A DNA stretch of 64,000 nt from positions 806,001 to 870,000 of the forward strand of contig NZ_VTHB01000001.1 of the NCBI RefSeq assembly GCF_009729205.1. The letters are read 5' to 3'. Numbering within the stretch: position 1 is the stretch's first letter; each line of letters opens with the position of its first letter. Below the pieces are notes generated by a model that saw only the letters and a program-made list of their open reading frames with translations, made no database searches and was not told the DNA's origin. Of this stretch, positions 43,640 to 52,768 are shown piece by piece. The stretch is from Mycobacteroides sp. CBMA 271 (GTDB taxonomy: Bacteria; Actinomycetota; Actinomycetes; Mycobacteriales; Mycobacteriaceae). Made by a program: the position numbers and the translations under genes.

Positions 43640-44782
43640 TTAGGCCGTCATGATGCCGCGACCAAGTGTGGTACCCGCCGCGGCGGCGTAGTGCTCCAGC
43701 AGCTCATCACAGATCGCGGGCCAGGTGCGCGCCAGCACTCCCCTGCGCGCGGTCGCCGAGAAGCGACTACGGGTGGCCGGCTGCACCAGATGATCGACTG
43801 CCATGCCCAGCCGGGCCTCGAAATCGGCCACCGGCAGCAGCATTCCGTTACGCCCCGGGATCACCAGATCGCGCGGGCCGCCGGCGTCCGGTGCGATGGC
43901 CGGCACCCCGCTGGCCAGCGCCTCCTGCACCGCCTGGCAGAACGTCTCATGCTCGCCTGGGTGGATGAACACATCGAGGCTCGCATATGCCCGCGACAAC
44001 GCCGAACCTCTCAGCTCACCGGTGAAAATTGCTGTGGGCATCAGCTTTTCGAGAGCGTCCCGCCCTACCCCGCCGCCCACAATGACGAGCTGCAGGTCGT
44101 CACGCTCGGCCAGCACAGCCAGGCGCTCCACATGCTTTTCGGGGGCGAGCCGCCCGACAAATCCGATGATCGGCTTGCCCTGCGGGGACCAGGAGTGCCG
44201 CAGCTCCTCGTCGCGAGCAGAGGGCGCAAAGCGTTCGATATCGACACCGCGCGACCATCGGTAGACCCGAGGGATACCGTGCGCCGCAAGGTCTTCCATC
44301 GCAGAGCTGGATGGCGCCAAGGTGCGGTCGGCGCGGCCGTGCAGATGCTTGGTCCACCGCCAAGCGGCCCGCGCGGCGAATCCGGCGCCGTAGCTGTCGG
44401 CGAACCCGGCCACATCGGTCTGATAGACGGCGACGGTGGGGACATCGAGATGCTGTGCGGCACGCAGTCCGCCGTAGCCCAGCACGAACGGCGAGGCCAG
44501 ATGCACCACATCGGGGGCGAAGTCACGAAGGATGCGCACCATGCGCGGTTGCGGCACGCCCAGTGGCAGAGTGCTCACCTTGGGGAACATGATGGCCGGG
44601 ACCCGGTGCACGGGCACGCCATCATGCTCGGCGGCGGCGGGCGCCTGTCCGCGCGTGGTGTCAGGGGCGATGACGATGGCCTCATGCCCGGTGCGGCGGA
44701 GGTGCTCCAGCACCCGCAGCACCGAGTTGGAAACCCCGTTGACGTTCGGCAAGAACGACTCGGCGACGATCGCGATGCGCAC
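43640..44782 (-). CDS. mgtA: GT4 mannosyltransferase (MgtA/PimB-type)
   Basis: A 380-aa GT-B glycosyltransferase with the N-terminal [19 protein letters not shown], the acceptor/donor loop [16 protein letters not shown] and the EX7E motif [18 protein letters not shown]. It corresponds to Rv0557, described as an alpha-mannosyltransferase using GDP-mannose on glycolipid acceptors. GTG 44782 gives the family start [12 protein letters not shown] 44794 is also possible. Cytoplasmic face of the membrane. Confidence 0.88.
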   Translation of the reverse strand: MRIAIVAESFLPNVNGVSNSVLRVLEHLRRTGHEAIVIAPDTTRGQAPAAAEHDGVPVHRVPAIMFPKVSTLPLGVPQPRMVRILRDFAPDVVHLASPFVLGYGGLRAAQHLDVPTVAVYQTDVAGFADSYGAGFAARAAWRWTKHLHGRADRTLAPSSSAMEDLAAHGIPRVYRWSRGVDIERFAPSARDEELRHSWSPQGKPIIGFVGRLAPEKHVERLAVLAERDDLQLVIVGGGVGRDALEKLMPTAIFTGELRGSALSRAYASLDVFIHPGEHETFCQAVQEALASGVPAIAPDAGGPRDLVIPGRNGMLLPVADFEARLGMAVDHLVQPATRSRFSATARRGVLARTWPAICDELLEHYAAAAGTTLGRGIMTA

Positions 44783-44844
44783 GCCTGAAAGCATCGCAGC
44801 ATCAACTGGCAGTTAGGTTGCCCCCAGGCATACGTCACGCAAAC

Positions 44845-45318
44845 TTAAGCGTGGACGGGGGATGAGCCGCTTGCGCGAAGACCGTCAGGAGGGGCCGGAC
44901 CTCGGCGCTGCACCCACGAGAGACCCAACAGCACTACCCCGGACACCGCCCACACCACCACGATGATGGACCCCGCGGGGACTATCGACAATGACGCGTT
45001 ACGTCCTTGTACGCGAACCAAATCCGGGTTGGACTTGTCGTACTCGACGTAGATACGCATGCCGGGGCTGAGCTCGGAGGGATAGAGAACTCCCAATTCC
45101 GGCCGGTACGTGACCCGTTCGGGTGTGACGAACTCGATGGTGGAGCGGCGCGGCCCCGCGCTGAGTACCTCGGCCAGCGCGACGCCCATATCCCGTTCGA
45201 CGGCCTTGTCGTTACGCCAGGCCCCTGCGATCAGCAGCAGAGACTGCAACGTCATCAGCCCGGCCAGGATCAGCACTCCGATCCGGATCCTCCTGATGAC
45301 CCGGGGGCGCCGGGTCAC
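44845..45318 (-). CDS. DUF3592-type membrane protein
   Basis: A 157-aa protein with two membrane segments ([21 protein letters not shown] and [19 protein letters not shown]) flanking an extracytoplasmic beta-rich domain ([38 protein letters not shown]) typical of DUF3592. It corresponds to Rv0556. GTG 45318 overlaps the menD stop by 4 bp, so it is translated with the menaquinone genes. Function unknown. Confidence 0.88.
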   Translation of the reverse strand: MTRRPRVIRRIRIGVLILAGLMTLQSLLLIAGAWRNDKAVERDMGVALAEVLSAGPRRSTIEFVTPERVTYRPELGVLYPSELSPGMRIYVEYDKSNPDLVRVQGRNASLSIVPAGSIIVVVWAVSGVVLLGLSWVQRRGPAPPDGLRASGSSPVHA

Positions 45319-46934
45319 AGAGCGGCCCTGATGGCGGCGTGCAGCTCGCGCAGGGTGGAGCGGTCGGCCTTGACCTCCAGAACCCTGATACCACAGGCCG
45401 GTTCGTCCAGTGCGGCTCCGAGCTCCGTGACGGAGATGACGTGCGAATCCACATGATAGGCGCGGCAGAGGGTCGCGATGTCCACATCATGTGGGGTGCC
45501 GAAGATGCGCGAGGAAACGTCACGGAATCGTGGGTCGCCCTGTTCCAGCAGCTCGAAGATGCCGCCGCCGTTGTCATTTGAGACCACGATCGTCAGATTC
45601 TCCGGACGAGGTTCGGTGGGTCCGATCAACAGACCCGAGCTGTCGTGCACGAAGGTGAGATCGCCGATCAACGCGATGGTGCGACCGCGATGTGCCAGCG
45701 CCGCACCGATGGCCGTGGATACCGTGCCATCGATACCGGCCACGCCACGGTTGGACCGCACGCGAACGTCCTTGGCTCCCCAGGGAACAAGCGCGACGTC
45801 GCGCACCGGATTGGAGGCACCGAGCACCAGCTGGTCGCCGTCACGCAATGACCCACAGACCCTGGCCGCCACATGCAGACCCGTGGTCAGCGGATGCGTC
45901 TCCAGCTGGCCACGCACCGCGTCGAGCGCCTTCTGGTGTGCGTGGGCGCACCGTTGCAGCCACGCGGCATCGGGGCTTCCGGATGTCACCGCCCGCGTCC
46001 CGGTGGCCTGCGAGTTGCCGGACACGTCGGGCCAGCGCGGTCCGGTGGTCAACGCGTACACGGGAATCCGATTGTCCGCCAACAACGACGACACCTGGCG
46101 ATGCAGGGTGGGCCGTCCCAGCATGATCACCTGCTGGGGATGCAGCAGTGAAAGCGCCAGCGGATGCACCGGGTTATCGGGTTGCGGCGCGGTCGGTTCG
46201 GACACCGTGGGCAACATCGACAGGTTGGGGTGGGCCGCGGCACCGTGTCCCGCGATCACCACGGTATCGGGGGTCAGATCGATCTCGACGGGTTCGTCAA
46301 ACGTCACGTCCGGGGTTAACGTCCAGGGTGCCCCGCCCGGGCGTCCAGCGGGTACCGGCCCCCCGTCGCGATCGGGCACCAGCGGTTCCCGCAGCGGGAT
46401 ATCGAACTGCACGGGGCCTGCATTGGCGGTACGAGATCCTTTGGCGGCGGCCAGAACTCGGCAGGTTGCCGAGCGCCAATGCGGATTCTGCGCCTCGATC
46501 TTCTCGGTGCCTTCTTCGGCCAGACCGATGCTGATCGCGGCACGCACCTGGGTGCCGAAGTAGCCGAGCTGCTCCATGGTCTGGTTGGCGCCGGTACCCA
46601 GTAGTTCGTAGGGACGGTTGGCGGACAACACGATCAGCGGAACCCGCGCGTAGTTGGCCTCCACCACCGCAGGCCCCAAATTGGCAACTGCAGTCCCGGA
46701 CGTCATCGCCACCGGCACCGGCGCCCTACTGGCCGCGGCCAAACCCACCGCCAAGAAGCCCGCGGTGCGCTCGTCGATCCGCACATGCAACCGCAGCCGA
46801 CCGGCCTTGTCTGCGTCATGCAGCGCGAAGGCCAGCGGCGCGTTGCGCGACCCGGGGCACAGCACCACATCGCGGACGCCACCGCGGATCAGCTCGTCGA
46901 CAACGGCGTGGGCCTGCGCGGTCGACGGGTTCAT
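45315..46934 (-). CDS. menD: SEPHCHC synthase MenD
   Basis: A 539-aa thiamine-diphosphate enzyme that joins isochorismate and 2-oxoglutarate. N-terminal [17 protein letters not shown], the ThDP Glu region [15 protein letters not shown], and the C-terminal ThDP/Mg motif [15 protein letters not shown]...[10 protein letters not shown] support it. The product pathway continues with MenH and MenC encoded upstream on this strand. It corresponds to Rv0555. Confidence 0.96.
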   Translation of the reverse strand: MNPSTAQAHAVVDELIRGGVRDVVLCPGSRNAPLAFALHDADKAGRLRLHVRIDERTAGFLAVGLAAASRAPVPVAMTSGTAVANLGPAVVEANYARVPLIVLSANRPYELLGTGANQTMEQLGYFGTQVRAAISIGLAEEGTEKIEAQNPHWRSATCRVLAAAKGSRTANAGPVQFDIPLREPLVPDRDGGPVPAGRPGGAPWTLTPDVTFDEPVEIDLTPDTVVIAGHGAAAHPNLSMLPTVSEPTAPQPDNPVHPLALSLLHPQQVIMLGRPTLHRQVSSLLADNRIPVYALTTGPRWPDVSGNSQATGTRAVTSGSPDAAWLQRCAHAHQKALDAVRGQLETHPLTTGLHVAARVCGSLRDGDQLVLGASNPVRDVALVPWGAKDVRVRSNRGVAGIDGTVSTAIGAALAHRGRTIALIGDLTFVHDSSGLLIGPTEPRPENLTIVVSNDNGGGIFELLEQGDPRFRDVSSRIFGTPHDVDIATLCRAYHVDSHVISVTELGAALDEPACGIRVLEVKADRSTLRELHAAIRAAL

Positions 46935-46946
46935 GCCATCAGCGTG

Positions 46947-47783
46947 TCACACCGTCCGCGAGGTGCCCGCAAAGAACTCCAGGATCACGCGGTTGACCTC
47001 GTCGGGGCGTTCGATGAAGCCCAGATGCCCGGCGTCGGCGATCTCGGCGTACCGGCCACCCGGGATCGCGTCGGCCACTTCCCGACCGAGGTAGGGCGGC
47101 AGCGTGAGGTCGTCGGTGAACCCGATGACCAATGTCGGCGCCGTGATGCCCGCGTAGGCGCCCGGCCTATCGGGCGGGGGCACGGCACTGCGCTGGTGCT
47201 CGATACCTCCCGAGGAGGGTTCGGGCCACATCGTGAACATGTCGATCCAGTCCTTGATGGCGGCGTCGTTGTTGAGGGTCTTCGGCGAGAAGTTCGCCAT
47301 CAGACGCATCGCCGCCTGGTATGCCGCAGGCACTTCGACGCCCGAGGCAGACAGTTCGAGCTCGGCCTTGCGGAAGAACGCCCGGGTCGCGTCCTCCCTG
47401 CCGCGGGTTCCCATGAACACCGCGGCGGTGACGAGGTCGGGGCGGGTGAGAGTGAGCTCCTGCGCAATGAGTGCACCCATGGAGAACCCGACCACCCGGG
47501 CCGGGGCGGCACCGAGGTGCTCGATGAGCGCCGCGGCATCGTCCACCATGTCCTGCAGGGTGAAGCCGTCGGCGGACTCGGAGGTCGGCGGTATCCCACG
47601 GTTGTTGTAGGTGATGGTGCGATATCCGGCGGCACGGAATGCCGGCACCTGATGCAGGTGCCAGCTGCGGCCTGCGCCACCGCGCCCGGAGATGAAGACG
47701 ACGGGATCACCTGAGGCGCCGAGCGCCAGGGGGCCACGTTCGTCGTAGCTGATTTGGATGCCGTTGATGTCAGCGAGAGGCAC
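46947..47783 (-). CDS. bpoC: alpha/beta hydrolase BpoC, MenH candidate
   Basis: A 278-aa alpha/beta hydrolase with oxyanion loop VVFISGRGGAGRSW, nucleophile elbow VVGFSMGALIAQEL and a C-terminal His in DAGHLGFIERP. GTG 47783 was chosen from the family start MPLADINGIQISYDERG. Annotated historically as a non-heme bromoperoxidase (Rv0554), but its place between menC and menD, 12 nt from menD, makes SHCHC synthase (MenH) the more sensible role; this is inferred from context. Confidence 0.87.
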   Translation of the reverse strand: MPLADINGIQISYDERGPLALGASGDPVVFISGRGGAGRSWHLHQVPAFRAAGYRTITYNNRGIPPTSESADGFTLQDMVDDAAALIEHLGAAPARVVGFSMGALIAQELTLTRPDLVTAAVFMGTRGREDATRAFFRKAELELSASGVEVPAAYQAAMRLMANFSPKTLNNDAAIKDWIDMFTMWPEPSSGGIEHQRSAVPPPDRPGAYAGITAPTLVIGFTDDLTLPPYLGREVADAIPGGRYAEIADAGHLGFIERPDEVNRVILEFFAGTSRTV

Positions 47784-47794
47784 GCTGACTGAAC

Positions 47795-48766
47795 CTACCG
47801 GTTCAGCAGCGGGTAGCAGTCGGCCACTCTCTCCATCCACCAATCGCGCCGGTCGGTGGGCGCGGCGAGGTCCGTCAACCGAGCGGGATCGGGCGTGAAT
47901 GACTCGACCGCGAGATATCCACCCTCTGGCGCGGGGGCGTCGGCGACATCCTGGACGAAGAAGCCGCCGGTGCCCAGTCCGCACGCGTACTCCAGCACCG
48001 GCAGCGCCGCCGCCGCGCGCAGGCCGATGCCGATGCCCACCGCGCTGTCCAGGGCGCTGGAGATCACCACGGGCATGCCGATCTGCGTTGCAATGTCCAG
48101 CAGTGCGGTCACCCCGCCGAGCGGGGCCACCTTGAGGACCGCGACGTCGGCCGCACCCGCCCGCGCGACGCGCAGCGGATCACTTACCCGCCTGATGCTT
48201 TCGTCGGCGGCGATCGGCACCTCGGGAAGTTGCCGACGTACCTGCACCAGTTCCTCCACGGTGGTGCAAGGCTGTTCGGCATACTCCAGGGCGCCGTCGC
48301 GGGTCAGTGCCGTCAATGCGTGGACGGCCTGCTCGACGGTCCAGCCGCCGTTGGCGTCCACCCGCACGGTGGGGATCTGCGCGCGCACCGCGGCGACGCG
48401 GGCGATGTCCTCGGCGAGGGCCTGCCCCGGCTCGGCCACCTTCACCTTGGCGGTGCGGGCACCCGGGAAGCGGGCCAGCACCTCGGGTACCGCCACGGCA
48501 TCCACCGCGGGCACCGTCGCGTTGACCGGAATCCGGGTGCGCCGCGGCGCGGGAAGCTCGGTGTAGGCCGCCTCGAGGGCGGCGGCCAGCCAGGCGGAGG
48601 CCTCGGGCGGCCCGTACTCGGGGAAGGCGCCGAACTCGCCCCAACCGGCCGGACCCTCGATCAGCGCCACCTCACGAGTCGTGATGCCGCGGAACCGCAC
48701 CCGCATGGGCAAGGCGACGACGTGCATTCGGTCCAGCACATCGGCCAGCGCGGGCAGCTCCACCAT
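47795..48766 (-). CDS. menC: o-succinylbenzoate synthase MenC
   Basis: A 323-aa enolase-superfamily enzyme that dehydrates SHCHC. Visible active-site residues: KVK (AKVKVAEPG), the metal ligands Asp in VRVDANGG, Glu in YAEQPC and Asp in IAADESI, and Lys in VLKVAPLGG. It is the first gene of the leftward menC-bpoC-menD unit and corresponds to Rv0553. Start ATG 48766. Confidence 0.95.
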   Translation of the reverse strand: MVELPALADVLDRMHVVALPMRVRFRGITTREVALIEGPAGWGEFGAFPEYGPPEASAWLAAALEAAYTELPAPRRTRIPVNATVPAVDAVAVPEVLARFPGARTAKVKVAEPGQALAEDIARVAAVRAQIPTVRVDANGGWTVEQAVHALTALTRDGALEYAEQPCTTVEELVQVRRQLPEVPIAADESIRRVSDPLRVARAGAADVAVLKVAPLGGVTALLDIATQIGMPVVISSALDSAVGIGIGLRAAAALPVLEYACGLGTGGFFVQDVADAPAPEGGYLAVESFTPDPARLTDLAAPTDRRDWWMERVADCYPLLNR

Positions 48767-48854
48767 GCGATCGTCGCACGCGCTTCAGAGCTTCCAGCTG
48801 GTCGCCCCGTGGCTTGCCGATTGATATCGCCCACTGTCAACCCCTCTGGTTCGG

Positions 48855-49634
48855 TTACGCCCTTCCGCCCTCGGGCCAGCCAGGATCGTTCGGCAGCGTG
48901 GGTGGTGGGTCGGACCGGACGTATGGCTTGGGCCAGTTGTCTGGGGTGCCTGGCGCGAGCTTGTTGCACTGCGGCAGATCGGTGGCCGCGATGTTGATGT
49001 GGGTTAGAACCCAGGTGCCGAACACGTTGTCCACGGGCCGTTTGACTGGCCCTCGCTGATTCGACATGGGCGAATGTTGTTGCTCGGCAGTAAGTTTCGA
49101 GTCGGGACCGAATGTGAGCCACTGGGCATGTCCGAGAGACTGCGAGCCGCCGCTATGGTACGTGCCATCCGACATCTTTCCCGCGGTCAGGGAACTGTAT
49201 TCACAAACCCCAGCGGTGAACTGGTCGCCGTCGCGGCGAAGTTCCACGATCTCAGCGTATTCAGTGCCGACATTTTCTTCCAGATCCGGAAAGAGGTAGC
49301 CAAACCCCTGCGACTCACCAAAGAAATCCAGTTGCCATGCGTTGTTGAACGCGTGATCGAAGCCCGGGTAGCCGCCCGCTCGTATCGCGTCGATGCCTCG
49401 CCCGGGCCCGGATTGTGCCGCAGTGAAGGATTCGGTGATCGCGCGCACGAAGGTGCCCTCGGGAGACATCAGGTCGGCCACAGGATTGGGTATCCACCGC
49501 ATGGTGGTGCGGTCCTTATCCTTCCAAACAGGTGCGGAAGGCGTGGGTTTCTCGTGTGTGCACGAGGCGAGAAACAGCGCGCACAGCGCAGCAACTAGCG
49601 CGCGGGTGCGAAGGCTCACTTGCCGGGTATCCAT
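48855..49634 (-). CDS. putative lipoprotein, unknown function
   Basis: A 259-aa protein with a lipoprotein signal (TRALVAALCALFLASC, Cys near residue 25) followed by a domain I do not recognise: RWIPNPVADLMSPEGTFVRA, WQLDFFGESQGFGYLFPDLE, QWLTFGPDSKLTAEQQ, and a Pro-rich C terminus. It overlaps the large helical protein gene upstream by 19 bp, so they are coupled. As the membrane-anchored last gene of a type VII secretion-linked operon it could be an immunity or surface partner; this is a guess. Confidence 0.82.
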   Translation of the reverse strand: MDTRQVSLRTRALVAALCALFLASCTHEKPTPSAPVWKDKDRTTMRWIPNPVADLMSPEGTFVRAITESFTAAQSGPGRGIDAIRAGGYPGFDHAFNNAWQLDFFGESQGFGYLFPDLEENVGTEYAEIVELRRDGDQFTAGVCEYSSLTAGKMSDGTYHSGGSQSLGHAQWLTFGPDSKLTAEQQHSPMSNQRGPVKRPVDNVFGTWVLTHINIAATDLPQCNKLAPGTPDNWPKPYVRSDPPPTLPNDPGWPEGGRA

Positions 49635-51859
49635 TCCCAGTTCGAGTGGTTGCGGCCCATTTGTTCTTGGGTTTGCCAGTGGTCCAGATTGACGTTGTAG
49701 TCGCGTGGGGCCGTGGTTTTAAACCAGTTATCCAGATCTGTCTGGGCTTGCTTCACGCTCTTCGGCTCTTCCGAGATGGTTGAGGGGTCGAAGTGTCCGC
49801 CGTTGATGTATTTGCCGACGAGGGGGTCGTCGGCGATGCCGGGGTGGGCTTGCGCAAGTGCGTCCAGGACACTTGTTTGGTAAGCGGTGATGTTCCCGAA
49901 ACTGCCTGATTGGGCGAGGTTTTGGGCGAATCCGTCGGGCAGTTTCGTGGCGTTCTCCATATGTTTTTGTGCGCTATCGAGAACGTCCATGGCATCCCCA
50001 GCGAAGGGAACCTTGCCGATGAGTTTCTTGAGGTCCTCGATGTTCTGGTCGGCGGGTTTTGCGCCGACCGAGTCCAGGGCTCCGTCGAGCATGCCCTGGG
50101 ACAGGCGCCCTGCGGCCTTGAGGTCGGCGTCTGAGCCGGTGCGGGCGGCGTCGTTGAGGAGCTGCTGGTGCTGTCCTTGTGCTTGTTCGTTGATGATCTC
50201 CCCCGCGTAGTGGCCTTGATCGAAGGTGGACACCATGTCCCGCATCTCACCGACGTTCTTGAACGGCGCGATGGCGGGGTCCTGCCGGTGCGCGGGGTCC
50301 GAGTCGGCGTACTGGCTCAGATATTCACCCTGGACCTGAGCAGACGTTCCGGCCATTTCGGGGTTGTTCTGGGCGAAGTTGCCGCCGCCAGCCATGTTCT
50401 GCAATTCGGGTTTGTGGTCGGCCATGTAATGGCCCTGGGCGTTGGCGACCTCGGCGCCCATCTGGGAGTGATCTCCCGCCCACGCGAGGGTGTCATCGAC
50501 CTTGCCCGACTGATCGCCCCAGTTCTCCTGAAGGATTCCGCGCAGGTACTTCTCGCCGTCGGTGGGTTCCGCGGTGACAGCCTCATGCACGCCCACATGG
50601 TCCTGTCCGGCGCTTTGATAGATATCGGCCAACGCGTTGCGCAGCGGGGTTTCCTGATCGGCCAACACCCCACCGGGAGCACCGTGAGCGTCGGTCTGTA
50701 ACCCGCCGCCGGTGGGGTTGGCGCGGTGGTCGATGTCGGCGTTGGAATACTGAGTGGCCGCGTCCAGCATGGCCCGCCCAGCCTCAGAGCCGTTGAGGTA
50801 TCCGCCTGCGCCGTCGAAGATCTTAGCCATGTCCTGCATCGCGCCGACTCCGTGCATTTCCGTGTACGGGGTGCCGCTGACCCGCCCCTGCGTTACTCCG
50901 GTGCGATCCTGACGCGTCAATTCGGTCTCCATGCCAGAGGCCAAATCGCGCAGCGAACCTGATGCCGGGATGAAGTTGCCCTTGGTGGCCTCGGTGACAC
51001 CGCTGGCGTTGTCCACCCCGGATTTGACGTGATCGTTGGCGACCAAGGCGAAAGCACGTGTCATGGCCTCGCGCTGCGCTGGCGGCAGTCCAGCTTTGAT
51101 GGCGGCGATTTCCGCTGGTGTCTTGCCGTCGAAGGAGTGCGCGAACTGATACAGGTACTGCATCCGGTTCGACCCGATATCGACCTTGCCGCCCTCGGCG
51201 AGGGTCTTGAGATCAGGATCGCTCAAAGATGAAGCGGCCTGAACGCGCTTCAATACGTCACTGTCCCACTGGGTTCCCCCCTGCAGGTAGGCGCCATCCA
51301 GATGCCCGGCGTTCGCACTCAACCCGCCGATCGGATTGTACGAGGTATCCAATTCATTTGATATGGCATCGATTTGGGCCTGGGCCTCTAGTTCGGCGGC
51401 CCACCACTTGTCGTGCTCGCCGCGAATCATCTTCTGAAACTTGGTAGCGCAGCGCTTGCCCTCAGCGATCAGCTCCGGGGTAGTCCGCGACGGAACGATC
51501 CACTCGACCACCAGATCTTCGGACACCTTGTAGCCGTGGGTAGTGGCCTCGGTGTAGTAGCCGACCGCACGCTTGTGATGCTCGGTCACCTGAAACGCCA
51601 AGGTGTCCAACGCCTTCGGGCCTTCATCAAGCACATGCTGGGTGGCCCGATACACCACCTTCTCATCGGCAGCAGCAGTGTCCTGCGCGGCGCGAGCAGC
51701 CTTGCCCTCCCACTCCTGACCACCGGGCCGATCGATGGCGTGCTTGTAGTCACGCCCAATCAACTGAGTCTGCGTCGCAGCCAAGATCGCCTGGCGCACC
51801 ACCTCAATCGAATTCTCCGGCCTATAATCGAGCATCCGCCGCGCCGAGTAACCGCTCAT
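49616..51859 (-). CDS. large helical TPR-region protein, putative type VII secretion substrate
   Basis: A 747-aa, Gln/Asn/Asp-rich helical protein without signal peptide. The N-terminal ~180 residues form helical hairpins with WXG100-like spacing (GGQEWEGKAARAAQDTAAADEKVVY, then KWWAAELEAQAQIDA). The middle and C terminus contain repeats built on DMxxxFDxGxY-like units (MQDMAKIFDGAGGYLNG; MRDMVSTFDQGHYAGEI). It resembles mycobacterial TPR-repeat-region proteins encoded beside EspC-like genes. No known toxin domain is visible at the C terminus. It overlaps its neighbours by 4 and 19 bp. Confidence 0.8.
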   Translation of the reverse strand: MSGYSARRMLDYRPENSIEVVRQAILAATQTQLIGRDYKHAIDRPGGQEWEGKAARAAQDTAAADEKVVYRATQHVLDEGPKALDTLAFQVTEHHKRAVGYYTEATTHGYKVSEDLVVEWIVPSRTTPELIAEGKRCATKFQKMIRGEHDKWWAAELEAQAQIDAISNELDTSYNPIGGLSANAGHLDGAYLQGGTQWDSDVLKRVQAASSLSDPDLKTLAEGGKVDIGSNRMQYLYQFAHSFDGKTPAEIAAIKAGLPPAQREAMTRAFALVANDHVKSGVDNASGVTEATKGNFIPASGSLRDLASGMETELTRQDRTGVTQGRVSGTPYTEMHGVGAMQDMAKIFDGAGGYLNGSEAGRAMLDAATQYSNADIDHRANPTGGGLQTDAHGAPGGVLADQETPLRNALADIYQSAGQDHVGVHEAVTAEPTDGEKYLRGILQENWGDQSGKVDDTLAWAGDHSQMGAEVANAQGHYMADHKPELQNMAGGGNFAQNNPEMAGTSAQVQGEYLSQYADSDPAHRQDPAIAPFKNVGEMRDMVSTFDQGHYAGEIINEQAQGQHQQLLNDAARTGSDADLKAAGRLSQGMLDGALDSVGAKPADQNIEDLKKLIGKVPFAGDAMDVLDSAQKHMENATKLPDGFAQNLAQSGSFGNITAYQTSVLDALAQAHPGIADDPLVGKYINGGHFDPSTISEEPKSVKQAQTDLDNWFKTTAPRDYNVNLDHWQTQEQMGRNHSNWEWIPGK

Positions 51860-52170
51860 CCATCACCACCCCGCGACAAGCCGGTCACCGACTGGATCAA
51901 CTGCGTGACATGTTCCTCGGTGTCCCCAAACCCATTCTTCGTCTGCACAGACAGATCAGCCACATTCGAGCAGCGACCCGCGAACGCCCGCTGCAAACCC
52001 GGCAACGCCTGCATCACCAACCGCCGCGCAGCCACCTGCGAAGGTACATCCCCATCCTTGACCTTCGCCGGACTCGCGGCCTGACCATTCAACTGCTTGG
52101 CCATCCCCTGCAACTCCGGAGACAACTTGTCCAACGCCTCTAAAGCAACCTTGAGCTTGTCGTCCGACAT
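51856..52170 (-). CDS. small EspC/WXG100-like protein
   Basis: A 104-aa helical protein (MSDDKLKVALEALDKLSPEL... VADLSVQTKNGFGDTEEHVTQLIQSVTGL) matching in size and layout the EspC-like (DUF2580-type) or WXG100-related substrates and chaperone partners of type VII secretion. ATG 52170 has GGGGAGG 6 nt upstream. The stop overlaps the start of the 747-aa gene (ATGA), so they form an operon. No ESX machinery genes lie in the window. Confidence 0.7.
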   Translation of the reverse strand: MSDDKLKVALEALDKLSPELQGMAKQLNGQAASPAKVKDGDVPSQVAARRLVMQALPGLQRAFAGRCSNVADLSVQTKNGFGDTEEHVTQLIQSVTGLSRGGDG

Positions 52171-52317
52171 TGACACCTCCCCGCACAGTGAGCATCGTCA
52201 CTTATTTGCCAAACCTAGCACCGACTGCCTACCGCCGCGATGCGCCAACCAGGTGTGACGACCTCAGCCCTCCCTGGCCGGCGCGCATCTCGAAACCATC
52301 GCGGGTAACCGAACGGT

Positions 52318-52355
52318 ATCAACGTATACGTAGATTTGTCTACGTATACGTTGAT
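52318..52355. promoter_or_regulatory. 38-bp perfect palindrome (17-bp arms), operator of the XRE gene
   Basis: The arm ATCAACGTATACGTAGA (52318-52334) and its exact complement (52339-52355) are separated by TTTG. It ends 33 bp before the XRE start and about 150 bp from the leftward EspC-like start. The inner ACGTATACGT repeats give overlapping dyads, as for a small XRE repressor binding as two dimers. There is no T-run, so a terminator is less likely. Confidence 0.7.
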
Positions 52356-52388
52356 GACCTGTAGGTTGCCGCCGCCCAGGCTGGGCAT

Positions 52389-52655
52389 GTGGTCAACAGG
52401 AAGGCGTCGAGGGTCCCTGACCCGGATGCCATCGACACCACACCACTTGCGGTCGAGCTTCAGCGCCTTCGCATCGAAAAGCACCTCTCCCTCGACGGAC
52501 TCGCCGAGCGAACAGGAATATCACGCAACACAATTCATCGCTATGAGAATCACCAACTAAACCCAACCGCCAAAGCGTTGTTGCGCCTCGCCATCGGACT
52601 CGAGACAAACATCAGCGACCTGATACGACCCCTCAACCACCTTCCCGAGCAATGA
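52389..52655 (+). CDS. XRE-family helix-turn-helix regulator
   Basis: An 88-aa protein with a complete Cro/CI-type HTH: LAVELQRLRIEKHLSLDGLAERTGISRNTIHRYENHQLNPTAKALLRLA. Nothing follows beyond a short tail, so it has no sensory domain. GTG 52389 is used; the ribosome site is weak. It is divergent from the secretion-linked operon, and the palindrome between them is the natural target. Confidence 0.8.
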   Translation: MVNRKASRVPDPDAIDTTPLAVELQRLRIEKHLSLDGLAERTGISRNTIHRYENHQLNPTAKALLRLAIGLETNISDLIRPLNHLPEQ

Positions 52656-52768
52656 CCAGCATCCGCCCAGACCATCGGGTAGGCCAGGGTAGGTGGTCAC
52701 ACAGCGGCTACGGCCCCGGCCCACGTGCTCACCGGCGGTAACACCTCCGAGGCCGGGTACACCGAACA

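Noticed and set aside
43691..44788. Rightward 365-aa frame opposite the mannosyltransferase
   Set aside because: Antisense shadow; His/Arg-rich sequence without motifs, while the minus strand has GT4 motifs.
45478..46563. Rightward 361-aa frame opposite menD
   Set aside because: It is the antisense shadow of menD, whose ThDP motifs are clear on the minus strand.
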